64,000 nucleotides of DNA from Saccharina japonica (Eukaryota; Sar; Phaeophyceae; Laminariales; Laminariaceae). Below the pieces are notes generated by a model, which saw only the letters and a program-made list of their open reading frames with translations, made no database searches and was not told the origin of the DNA. Positions 43,667-53,019 of the stretch are shown here, piece after piece (the stretch's first letter is position 1; each line of letters opens with the position of its first letter). The DNA lies in contig MEHQ01000256.1 of assembly GCA_008828725.1 (NCBI GenBank), positions 76,612 to 140,611 on the forward strand, written 5' to 3'. Both the position numbers and the translations under genes were made by a program.

Positions 43667-43854
43667 TGGGAGGATGGACCGGACGGCTGCAACGACAACT
43701 GGGTGCACGGAAACTTCATCAACACGTGCGGCAACGAGTGCATCGAGGTCAAAGAGGGCTCGTCGGGGAACCTGATCGAGGACAACGACTGTTCGAACCA
43801 GCGCGACCCGAAGGCTGGCTGCTACGGGTCGAGGGGAGACGACAACACAATCAG
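43667..43854 (+). CDS. Beta-helix gene exon 4
   Basis: 188 nt, phase 0 in and 2 out, after ...TATGCAG and before gtatga. Encodes WEDGPDGCNDNWVHGNFINT, CGNECIEVKEGSSGNLIEDN, DCSNQRDPKAGCYGSRGDDN and TI(R). 'N.VHGNFI.TCGNECIEVKEGSSGNLIEDN' is a run of successive coils with inward Ile/Val and Asn-ladder positions. SRGDDNTIR is a frequent turn motif in secreted beta-helix proteins. It is the best-conserved exon by eye. Confidence 0.85.
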
Positions 43855-45115
43855 GTATGATACGAATGCGCCATTAAAAAACAAAAGATTTCCGGCCCAT
43901 GCTGTGGTCGGGGGTGAATCGCCTATTATCTGTTGACAATGACTCCGCATTCGAGAAGCTGAATACGTCTTCCACCGCTGACTTGTTTTTGTTAAAAGCT
44001 GAAAGTACTGCCCGATGGTGTAGGCATACATGGAAACGAATGTCAAAATGGAAATGTCAATACATTTTTTCTAGGATATTGATCGGTGGAATCCCTTGGC
44101 AAAAAAGCGTTGGCAATCGTTTTTGTTTTTTATTAGTGCAAAGAAATGCTATACCGTAAAGCATGAGTTACGGGGGGGGGAAGGGGAAGGGGGCAAAAAA
44201 ATTACCGACACGTGCTCGGATGCAATTTCTCCCTGTTGCGCCGAAACTATCCGCACCAGCTCAACTAATTATATGCTAACACTTTGATCCACCCTTACCT
44301 CTGTTATAAGGTATACGTCGTTCGTCAGTGAGATTGAATGCACTCGAAAATTATATAAATCCACACTACCTGGATCCATTCATTAAATATTTGTTTCTTC
44401 AGCCTTACGGTTGCATGTATGTACGTGCACAAATACGTGCATTCACATGGATTTGGAAAGGACGAACATTCTCAATGGAAGAAAAGCCAACTACCTGCCT
44501 CGGAAGATTATTCTTTGTAGGTTTCTTTCCTTGTAAATGTCACATATCGGTGTTGATCGGGTTGCACATGTATTTTTGTGTCGAGTTCATCGGGTCCCAC
44601 ATCGAGTTTGGTAACGGTCAGCGTTCTACTTAGCCTATTATGGCCTAGATACGTTATGGAGTAGTTTGGGTCAAGAAACACGTTTTGTTCCAGATGGTGC
44701 TTTGTAAGGGGGGACGATACGATCACAAGGTCGGAACGGAATGTACGAAATGTTTATTTCAAGGATAATAAAAATGACTGTATGGATTGGCCTCCCTACC
44801 TCGTCCGCTCGCACCCGTGAGTGAGCTGTGGACTGCAGCAGCTGGCCGCTTCCAAGTAGACGCACCCATATTTCACGAGGGCCGCGTTTCTGAAGACAGT
44901 TTAGCTGTAGAAGCCCTGTTAACAATCCGATGGGCTAGGTCCCTGAACTGCTTCGGTACACCCCATGCTATTCGATAGGTCCCAAACACCGGAAGTCTAT
45001 CAGAGCGGCATGGTTCTAGATAAGTCCGTAGCGGAGACTCATTAAGAGAGACATGCTTCAGGCTCAAATGTGGAACTTCCCAAATGTATATACCACGGCT
45101 TGGTAACAACTTCAG
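43855..45115 (+). other. Intron 4, first part
   Basis: Intron 4 is 43855-47107 (GTATGA...CCAG), 3,253 bp. This first part shows no recognised element; a GGGGGGGAAGGGG purine run is at about 44173. Confidence 0.5.
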
Positions 45116-45345
45116 GACGCGTGCTACGATAGAGGTAGCATATTTTGGCTCGATACTTTTCTGAACGATCGGGCTCCTTAACCCAATTTTTTCGGACGTT
45201 CATTTTTCAGAGTATACTTCGGTCAGGATATTTACCATCCGGCAGAAATTTCAGTTTCCTCCAAAATCATTTCGTCGGTGAGGTAATACGGTCCTTAAAT
45301 GAGAAGCTCAGGGAAAACATGGTGCACCTCTATCGTAGAATGTGT
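45116..45345 (+). mobile_element. Family E MITE (intron 4, copy 1)
   Basis: 230 bp from GACGCGTGCTACGATAGAGG to CCTCTATCGTAGAATGTGTC. Contains TTTTGGCTCGAT, CTGAACGATCGGGCTCCTTA, CAGAGTATACTTCGGTCA, TTTCCTCCAAAATCAT and CGGTGAGGTAATAC. Opposite orientation to the intron 3 copy. Confidence 0.82.
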
Positions 45346-46233
45346 CTCAAGGTGCTACGACCAAGCACGGAAAAACAATGTTAACAATGATGCCATATTC
45401 AAGCCACCCGCCGCGGAGCTGTGCTCCGTACGGTGGGCAATCGTGCTTCCTATGGTGTACCACTTTGGTTTACATCATAGGGGACCATTTGAGGGTGTTT
45501 TCCTATATCTTGCTGACAACCCAAACAAAATAGGCATTTGGTTGGTTCTACTGGGTTACCGAGGCGCTGGCCGTCCCAAACAATTAAAGCAAAACACAGA
45601 ACAATGATAAGAGTACGCTAACCCATCACATGCGTTTCGGGATTAGAACATAGACGCGGGAGGCAGTATATACTGCTGCAGTCCAGTATACGGATGGATC
45701 TTGACGACATACAGTGTATATCGCTACTGACTCCGTCAGCCAGTGCCCAGACTCAGCGTTCGGACGTTTTGTCCGTTTTATCGAGCCACACGACAACTGT
45801 TATACCACGCGCATAACCGATGATTCATACAACGTGCCTTAGAGTGGCAGAGGGGTACCAAGTTTTGGATGAAATATTTCCCTGCTGCCGAATCCCTCGC
45901 TTGAACGAATTACCATGTATGTACGTTATCCCCAATAGCAATGCACAAACTGACAACACAACCCCTGAGCCATGAGTTTGATCATCGGGTCAAACCCACG
46001 GGCTTTTTACGAATAGAACCCCTTTGTGGGGTACGGCCCAAAAGCAATGCTGCTAAATACGTATGCATGTATATACCATTATCCGAATCCGCGTAAATAG
46101 GCCTAAATGTGACGAGAGCAGCAACACAAACATAGTCCCGTTGTGCCAGTGAAATAGGTTTTTCCTTGCCTATACTTGAACGCGTTGGAGCCCCAGCCTT
46201 AACTGCAGTGCGCGGGCTTGGTCGCCGTGTACG

Positions 46234-46439
46234 GACGCGAGGTACGACAGAGGTATATGGTATACCTTATTTTGGTTGAAATACTTTGCGAATGATCGGG
46301 CTCCTTTACCAAAATGTCATCGGTCTTTCATTCTTGCGCTGCAAATATTAGTACAAGTCAAGCCATAGTACTTCATGAGGTATATAGCTATCATAGTGAA
46401 CACCCTCAGGAGTACACCTCTACGGCCATAGCATGCATC
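46234..46439 (+). mobile_element. Family E MITE (intron 4, copy 2, eroded)
   Basis: GACGCGAGGTACGACAGAGG at the left and CCTCTACGGCCATAGCATGC at the right. Shares AATGATCGGGCTCCTTTACC. More diverged than its neighbours, so older. Confidence 0.65.
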
Positions 46440-46491
46440 TACCTTCAAAACCGCTGTTTCGCCGAAGGAATAAATTATCACACGACAACCG

Positions 46492-46739
46492 GACTAGTGC
46501 TACGGTAGAGGTTGCACGTTTTGGCTGAATCGTTTTCTGAACGATCGGGCTTCTCAACCTAAATTCGTTGGACTTTCAATTATTGTGACGAATAATGTTT
46601 CAGAGTATACTTCGGTCATGAGATTTCGCATCCGAAGGCACTTTTATTTTCCTCCAAAAATAATGTTTCGGTGAGGTATGCCGCTCTTCAAGCGAGGAGC
46701 TTAGAAAAAACATGGTGCACCTCTATCGTAGCATGCGTC
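46492..46739 (+). mobile_element. Family E MITE (intron 4, copy 3)
   Basis: 248 bp from GACTAGTGCTACGGTAGAGG to CCTCTATCGTAGCATGCGTC, with the same internal words and orientation as the copy at 45116 (ACGATCGGGCTTCT, CAGAGTATACTTCGGTCATG, TTTCGGTGAGGTATG). Confidence 0.82.
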
Positions 46740-47107
46740 AACGTACCCCCCCCCCCGCTACCCTCCACACCATGTCACTGCTCCTTTCTGATTGTATTGT
46801 AATTTGGCCTGCAAAACCCGTTGTTCGAATTTGAAGAAATAGGGGCTTTCCGCCCCCCCCAATGGTCGCCCTCCCCCCCCCCCCCACGTATTCGCGTTTG
46901 CCTCTGCATGCATGTAACTCGTTGTCAAAGTTTATTAACCCCTTAAGAACTAGTCCCATGAAGTTGTGGACATACCACTTGTAATCAGTGTTGGACATGT
47001 TTCTTCAGTTCTGAATCGGTTAAAAGCTGAATCCACGCTAACCACGCCTCCAACTTCCTACCCCTCGTTTGCCCTGTTGGCTGATTGTTGTCTTGTCTGG
47101 TCTCCAG
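46740..47107 (+). other. Intron 4, last part
   Basis: Several poly-C runs (46746-46755, 46853-46886) precede an ordinary stretch leading to the acceptor GTCTGGTCTCCAG. No element assigned. Confidence 0.4.
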
Positions 47108-47195
47108 ATTTAACACGGCGTCTAGCTGTTACGGGGCAGGTGTTCGATTGGGGGGGAGCGAGGTGGATGGCATCGAGTACGGGATGAACAACAAC
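47108..47195 (+). CDS. Beta-helix gene exon 5
   Basis: 88 nt, phase 2 in and 0 out, before gtaaga. Encodes (R)FNTASSCYGAGVRLGGSEVD and GIEYGMNNN. 'GAGVRLGG....GIEYGMNN' is the usual beta-helix step after an N.IR turn (exon 4), where an Arg-Leu-Gly-Gly strand leads into a YG.NN turn. Exon 6 then starts VYGNTF, completing the pattern. Confidence 0.82.
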
Positions 47196-48527
47196 GTAAG
47201 AATAGCTGTAGTAGTGGTGTGGTCACGTTGTTGCCCCTGCGTGTAAACCTAGTAGAACCTTATTGGTATACGTTTGTCCAAGTATTCACGCATGGTATGT
47301 TTGAACTAAGAACTAAGAGGTGCCCATGGTCAGGTGGCAAATGGAATAATTACATCATTTGTTTGCTCTAATTGATGGCGTAAACTCCAGTCAAAAACAT
47401 GACTCATGTGCGTGGTTGGGCTGTCAACAGTTGACGGAGTTAGCTTGGTATGCACACCGCGTGGTGAAGGTCGAGATTCGCGCTACTGAGTAAGAAGCGC
47501 CAAGGTAGTTTGTGTATTCACTCTGACCAAAGAACTGGCAGCCACAGGTGTGGACCCTTCTACAGTAGTAAATGCATTTCGGGTGCCACCCGTTCCGCAG
47601 GACGCCCCCATTAACAACTCCGCCTCTCTACTATTATGAAACCCTCGTGTGCCATTGGGGGTGGTGTTTTCAGGTTGCGGGTAGGATATTGAGCTGGCAA
47701 CGCAGGTTGTGTGTCTCTGTTTATTTTCGGTGTTGAAAAACTATTTCAATGTCTTTTGAAATCTGCGGAAGTCAATGTTGCTCAAGCCACTGCGAATAAA
47801 ACGCGAGTGAGGCTTGATACAAACAACCTAACATGTCATCAGCAGGTAGTGTACACGTATGAGGCCCCACCAAAATATTCAGGACGTGTATCGACACGTT
47901 TTGGCAGTACAGTAGCGTCTTTTTGCCACGCGTGGGTATCATCCACTTACCGAGGGACCCGCAGCGGCAATGCAACAAAATTTACACAGGCTGGTGGGAG
48001 TCCATGTAACATGTTTTCAAGCATACCCGTGATGCTTCTTACAGGCATATCATGCCCGCGCCACGGATCTCCTATTGTTCTGGTTGGTGTCATGTGCTGC
48101 TGCCCATCGAGTGCATCTTGTTCGTCGTTGAGATACCTGAAGAAATTTTCCAATGGGTGTACTACGAGCAATATGAAAAGTTGCCAACTGAACACAGATT
48201 TTTCAAACTCTTGGGGGAAAATCCAATGTTAACAAAACAATCATACCGTGCGAGTAGATGACAAATGTAGATCACACACCCCCTGCGGTGAATTTCAAAG
48301 CTGATTTCCTCCATAACCAGGGGGGCGCAGACCACGAAAAAGGCGGCTTTCTGAGCAAACGTCTGGTCGACATCGTCGCATAGACGGGTGGGTCGCTCAG
48401 GGTTAGCGCCGGACCGATCGTCGAGCAAACCAGCGTTGAAATTCGTCAGAGTGGGTGTGATATACAGACGTGTCTTACACGTACCACCGCCATCTTCCAT
48501 TTTCCATTGATCTAATTCGCGACGCAG
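47196..48527 (+). other. Intron 5, 1,332 bp
   Basis: GTAAGA...CGCAG. Overlapping open frames on both strands at 47.7-48.5 kb were examined but none is convincing. No transposon ends recognised. Confidence 0.6.
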
Positions 48528-48610
48528 GTGTACGGAAACACCTTCACCGACGTGGATGCGGCCGCCCTCAGCATTCGCGTCCTGCCCCAGGGAATAATCT
48601 GCGGGAACGA
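48528..48610 (+). CDS. Beta-helix gene exon 6 (3' end uncertain: 48610 or 48624)
   Basis: Starts after GACGCAG and encodes VYGNTFTDVDAAALSIRVLP and QGIICGNE; if extended to 48624, also CEGD. The strong-looking donor gtatgt at 48625 leaves phase 1, which does not fit the next coding block at 50513 (needs phase 2). A weaker donor gtgcga at 48611 leaves phase 2 and keeps the frame. The extended form is instead phase-compatible with the candidate exon at 52261. Either alternative splicing or one unseen small exon would explain this. Confidence 0.7.
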
Positions 48611-48645
48611 GTGCGAAGGCGACAGTATGTGCATCCTAACAATGT

Positions 48646-50054
48646 GAGCGGGAGAGGGCACGACGGCGATGATGATGATGATGACAAAGGCATTTGCGGC
48701 TTCGGTGATATTGATGTGTGCGGAATCACGACAATTTTAAGTCGACGAGGTTTTTCACTTTGAGCCATGTTTCTCAACCAGATAGGGGTAAGCGTATGAC
48801 CTACATGCGAGCGATGCGAGAAGCGCTTGACCTTCATCCAGCAAAAACTACGATGAGGAATTTGAAAAGATAACCTTGGGTTGACACAATCTTAAGGGAA
48901 AGAAACTTCGCAGTAACCTCGGGTTGACAAAGTCTTGAGGGCAGGAAACTTCGCAATGGATCATGCTTTTCATATATATCTCGCGTCTAATAATATTGGA
49001 TAGGTCGGTGTAAGACGTCTAGTGAATGAGATAAAACATTTATAGATGGAACTGTCCACTGTCAACGCTTATCCGTAACTATTGCATGGTGGAATTGCAC
49101 GGTTGAGCACGAGGGACCTGCGTTTGTTTCTGACGGGTCTTTCTAACCTATGGACTGGTCAGCCTTATCCTGGCATATGACCACGTATGGCCAATGAAAG
49201 TGTTCCTCGTCGCGCAGGTATAGTTCTATTTTCTCGAGCCTGTTTGTGTTGCGGGGTCCCCCACCATCACTACCTCCATCGTACCACCGTATCCCGACGT
49301 CTGGCTCTCGCTCCCAGCTGCCTGTCACAACGTAGCCCGACGTCTGGCTCTCGCTTCAAAAAGCTTGTTCCGCAGTCGTATGTAGACGAAGAAAGAGGTA
49401 GTTGCAGTTAACAGCTTGACCCCATGGACCGGGGCCGAAACAACACTGGCTGCCAGATAGATACACTTGAGTTCCACCCCCGTTTCCATAATAATGTTGC
49501 ATCGTTTTTGGCGCAACAGTAGAGGACGACAGGCACATATCAATAAATATTTTACAAGAAAACACCCCCCCCCTTGGTATGATTTTCTTAGCCGGTGCTC
49601 TACATTACGGGCAGAAAGCAGACGTCGAGCTACGATGTAAAAACAACATTGTCTCGACGAGATTACTCCCGGCGGTGCTGTTATCATTGGGTTGCGCCCA
49701 TCTGGTGAAGACCTCGATCGACTCATAGAGCTTCGCCCCGAGGTGTATGTTGTGTCGCACGTTTGGCCGCACATGAAGTGCGAGAAGGATAGTAGCTTGG
49801 TCCGAATCACCTACACATATTTGCGCAGGTGTGTTTTTCGATAGGGGTAGCAATAACATACCGCTAAACGTTTTGTTGTCTTTGCCCTTCCTTAACCGAG
49901 GAACTCCACCCAACTTCATCAGAATATCATGTGCGTCTTACGTGTAGATGCGTTGTATTCTCAAGAAGGCCTTCGGGTTGCACCTTTAATTTCCTCAACG
50001 TCAGCATGAGGTGCGACGTTCCATGTATTCTAGAGCTCCAAAAACATTAGGGAT
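48646..50054 (+). other. Intron 6, first part
   Basis: About 1.4 kb with a GATGAT run (48667-48684) and a 32-bp direct repeat (CCCGACGTCTGGCTCTCGCT at 49292 and 49338). A missing small exon of length 1 mod 3 could lie here but none stands out. Confidence 0.4.
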
Positions 50055-50324
50055 GACGCGTGTACGATAGAGGTTGCGCGTTTGGAGTGAAACCTCGGTC
50101 TGAATTATGGCGCTACTTAAAAAAAAAAAAACTCGTCGGAGTCGCATTCTTATGTTTTCTATAGTTTTCGTGTTTCGCTTGCATCCTGTGTTGTTTCAAC
50201 GGGTAGCACTGTCTGCTGTTATCTTCCTCGAAATATCCAATTTCGATCTAGGTATAGAGCTCCTCAAGTGGCCACCCTCAGAAAATGGCCTGTATACAGG
50301 TGCACCTTCACCGTAGCATTGGTC
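50055..50324. mobile_element. Family E MITE (intron 6)
   Basis: GACGCGTGTACGATAGAGGT at the left; ACCTTCACCGTAGCATTGGTC at the right. The interior is more diverged than in the intron 4 copies but keeps GAGCTCCTCAAGTGG and a TCTGAATTATGGCG block. Confidence 0.65.
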
Positions 50325-50512
50325 CGACCCAAAACTGGTCGGTCTATAACATTATATGCTTGCATCGTATAACCACATGTGTAGGTGTATGATAAATCTT
50401 AGATGCCTGTATACCTTGAATGATCGCGCAACAGCGCGACTGTAGTTGATAAGAAAAACAAACTCAAATTGAAGCGTACCGTCTTTCGTTGACGACGCGA
50501 TGCATTCATCAG

Positions 50513-50741
50513 GAACGATCCCTTGGGCGACATCCTCAAGACGTGGGATGCTGACTGCCCGGACATCGACATCGACTTCGATTATCCGACCGATGACAGC
50601 GACGACGATACACCTACCGCGTCTCCCATGGCGGCACCTACACCCGTGCCTATCACCCTGCTAACGCCTGAGCCTACCGTCGGCGTACCAACGCCCTCGC
50701 CAATTATCCTACTGACCTCCGATGCAGAAGGTCGCGTCTAA
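50513..50741 (+). CDS. Beta-helix gene exon 7 (C-terminal acidic and Thr/Pro-rich tail)
   Basis: Phase 2 in, after GCATTCATCAG; stop TAA at 50739-50741. Encodes NDPLGDILKTWDADCPDIDI, DFDYPTDDSDDDTPTASPMA, then APTPVPITLLTPEPTVGVPT and PSPIILLTSDAEGRV. Asp repeats followed by (T/A)P(T/V/S)P-rich linker are usual at the ends of secreted algal wall or surface proteins, where such linkers are often glycosylated. A weak donor (GAAG|gtcgcg, 50731) would leave phase 1 and could continue to the candidate exon at 52261. Confidence 0.65.
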
Positions 50742-50742
50742 A

Positions 50743-50870
50743 GATCGGAAACCGCCGAACAAAAGGTGATCGCGTTTAAAACGTCGAAACAAGTGCTGGA
50801 TTAGGTCACGTCAACTGATCGGAAACCGCCGAACAAAAGGTAGTCGCGTTTAAAAGAGTCGAAACAAGTG
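50743..50870. repeat. 74-bp tandem repeat overlapping the gene's 3' end
   Basis: Units begin GATCGGAAACCGCCGAACAA at 50743 and 50817, with AAAGGT(G/A)(A/G)TCGCGTTTAAAA and GTCGAAACAAGTG. The words AGAAGGTCGCGTCTAAA at 50725-50741, which encode the last residues and the stop codon of exon 7, match the same unit. So the terminus derives from this repeat. Confidence 0.65.
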
Positions 50871-51060
50871 TTTGAGAAAATCAACTGCTGTTCCGCCGCC
50901 TGCGGATGGTGACATCGATGCCGATGGTGGAACCAGGCATGACTATGACGGAGGCGATGGCGGCGGTAAGAGCGATAGTGATAGTGCTGACGATGACGTC
51001 ATTGGTGATGACGTCAGTAGTGATGAGGATGATGGCGGCAAATGTCGAGGGCGACCATGA
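50857..51060 (+). CDS. Acidic Asp/Gly-rich ORF, possible extra 3' exon
   Basis: Open from 50854 to TGA at 51058-51060: ...KSTAVPPPADGDIDADGG, then DYDGGDGGGKSDSDSADDDV and IGDDVSSDEDDGGKCRGRP. Composition resembles the Asp-rich segment of exon 7. No initiation codon in good context and no clear acceptor in the right phase for exon 7, so whether it is translated is unknown. GATGAYGAY codon runs could also be a simple-repeat effect. Confidence 0.3.
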   Translation, partial: SRNKCLRKSTAVPPPADGDIDADGGTRHDYDGGDGGGKSDSDSADDDVIGDDVSSDEDDGGKCRGRP

Positions 51061-52260
51061 TAGCAAGGGGCGGGGTCGAGACAGACGATGGAAATGGTTG
51101 CCGGAGTCATGGTATGCAGTATGGGGGTTGATATACTGGGTAGTGACACTTTTTGTACTGTGGAACAAATACAGATGAATTGCGATGTTGTATGAATGCT
51201 GTAACGCTAGTAACACTGTCGTGGACGACAGCAAACGATCACAAACAATCATCGGGCGAATGCCACACGACCACCTACTCGTGGGGTTGTATAACGTAGA
51301 AATTCCTTGGTGGCAAGTGTTCATTCACAGCACGTTCGCCAGCCTTGTTTAGTTCGTTAGTTTGCACAAGCAGTATCAGCCGTTGTGAATGCTTGGCCTT
51401 CGCCCTCCGAGCTGCATGGCTTTCGATGGTGATATGTTAGTTTTTGTATCGTTTCGGGGTGATCTTGGAATTGATACGTGTACCAGATACAATTGGTACC
51501 CCAAGTCGTTCACAACCCACCGATAGAACACCGGTATGGTCCATGTATAATAGGAGGTAGAGGAATTCGTCGTCGATTTTTTTAGTTTTGGACATTTCCC
51601 AATCCAAGCCATCGGTTATAGGTCAGGGTTTCGAAGCACACTGGGTTCGTGTGGATTCTCCATAAGCCCATTCCGAAGATCACCGAAACTGTGTGTGTGC
51701 TATATACGCGAAACGATGTTAACCGTTGCATCACCTTAGATACATGTACGATGTGCGTAATATGTGATTGGCAAGACGGACGGAACTCGGGCCTTAATGC
51801 GTAAATTTTAAGCTCGTAGTTGGCATATGGTTGGTCGCAGACAGCCGACACGGCGTCACAATGAAGTTTTGAAACGTATTCAGACAAGAGGGGGTAATGA
51901 AGGAATCGGATAGGGAAAGATTCGGAACCACGGCGTGTCTGGTGAAGGGAGGGCTGTTTCAGATGTAATAAATAATTTATCAGTTGAACGGCTGTTTCGC
52001 TATTGTTAGTTTTGCTCGTTTACGAAGCCCTGAACGGTAGAAGTGTACGTATATATGCGGCCGCGTAGTTAGCATTACTCACAGTAGAATATAACATAAC
52101 CCTATAGGCAAGTGCGTACGTAGGCCAACATGTTGAACTGCATAGACGACGTGGGTAGTCTAGTAAAATTTGATAACAAGTGCATAGTCGATGTGGGCAG
52201 AATAGCAGACAGTGAAGACCACCTCAACACGATATATTGCTGATCTACAATTCTGCTCAG
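51061..52260. other. No gene recognised
   Basis: Mixed-composition sequence with short frames only; no repeat family shared with the rest of the window. Confidence 0.4.
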
Positions 52261-52367
52261 GACGGGGGGCGGGGGGGGGATCTGCTATTATACCCTGGAC
52301 GGGGGGCGGGGAGGAGCAGGGGGTGAACTACCGATATATCGAGGGCGGATATGGTGTCTCAGTCGAG
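52261..52367 (+). CDS. Candidate alternative 3' exon (first of two)
   Basis: After TTCTGCTCAG and before gtaggc. Needs one base from the previous exon (phase 1), then encodes RGAGGGSAIIPWTGGGEEQG and VNYRYIEGGYGVSVE, leaving phase 0. The Gly-rich start derives from GGACGGGGGGCGGGG, present twice 38 bp apart. Phase fits the strong donor of exon 6 at 48625 or the weak donor at 50731. Support is from splice-site form and phase only. Confidence 0.35.
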
Positions 52368-52944
52368 GTAGGCATGATGAGTTGAGTTGGGGAAAACAAG
52401 TTCATGGTGTTGTTTTACGTGTTCGTACAATATTGGTGGCGAAGGTATCATAACTACAGTAGTGCAGAGAGAGTAGGTGCAGACTTGTAAACATAACTTC
52501 GCTTATCGTGGTATAAGTCGCGCTGGTGGCCTTGGGAGGTAGCGGGCGAGACGCTGCATTTTTTAGTCATGATGGGGTGCGACAGGAGAAGGTGGCGAAA
52601 TATTCGATAACACGAACGTACACCAAGCGGTAGCAAGACGTCGGCTAGGGACCACATGGACAACGTTAGGTTAGGCTGGGTAATTCTCAGGTTCCAGTGG
52701 AAGGGGAGTGTTGACGGAATTGACGCACTTCACTCGTAGTATGCAGGACTTCCTGGGGCACCTCGTACGGTTTACTAGCTAGCACAATTTTAGCGTGAAC
52801 GTATCCTTGTTATAGACGTGGACGTGCTCGTGAACCACCCTGTTGACCACATCCTAGTTCGCTCTTCTTTTTTGAAGGGTACATGTAACACAACTGAGTA
52901 GCTGTTGTATAGACGATAAGCAGTCAGTTTATTCTCCTTTTCAG

Positions 52945-53019
52945 TATGACGACGCTGCGAAGGCGACGTCCATGGCCGACGCAGTTGGGACGAAAGGGTT
53001 TGGTCAGCAGCAGTTCTAG
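52945..53019 (+). CDS. Candidate alternative 3' terminal exon (second of two)
   Basis: A strong acceptor, TTTATTCTCCTTTTCAG, opens a phase-0 frame YDDAAKATSMADAVGTKGFG QQQF followed by TAG. Codon use is GC-rich like the confirmed exons. The preceding candidate exon ends in phase 0, so the two join in frame. Confidence 0.4.
   Translation, partial: YDDAAKATSMADAVGTKGFGQQQF

Larger units (their letters stand above)
7800..50741 (+). other. Host gene span: secreted right-handed beta-helix protein, seven exons, 31.5-kb first intron
   Basis: Exons at 7800-8270, 39767-39909, 41667-41811, 43667-43854, 47108-47195, 48528-48610 (or -48624) and 50513-50741 join in frame to about 448 residues. Every intron up to intron 5 has GT...AG ends and matching phase (0, 2, 0, 2, 0). 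The joins make continuous beta-helix sequence, for example SWINLE|GFTVDG, RNCG|GECVRLKN and NTIR|FNTASS. Repeated G/N..I..N, N.(C)G and NT(F/I) patterns are typical of pectin-lyase-like coils. The opening motif GD.I.L.DGTY...SGE.GNPITI is shared with PL6-type lyases and other secreted beta-helix proteins. An enzymatic role (e.g. on alginate or another wall polymer) is possible but no catalytic residue can be assigned. Confidence 0.8.

Noticed and set aside
47947-48500. Minus-strand frames with a DVDQTFAQ word reminiscent of copia reverse transcriptase
   Set aside because: The resemblance is limited to a few residues and the surrounding motifs do not follow; too weak to call a fossil.
49605-49919. 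104-codon minus-strand frame in intron 6
   Set aside because: Reads smoothly but has no recognised motif, and no transcript evidence can be judged from sequence.
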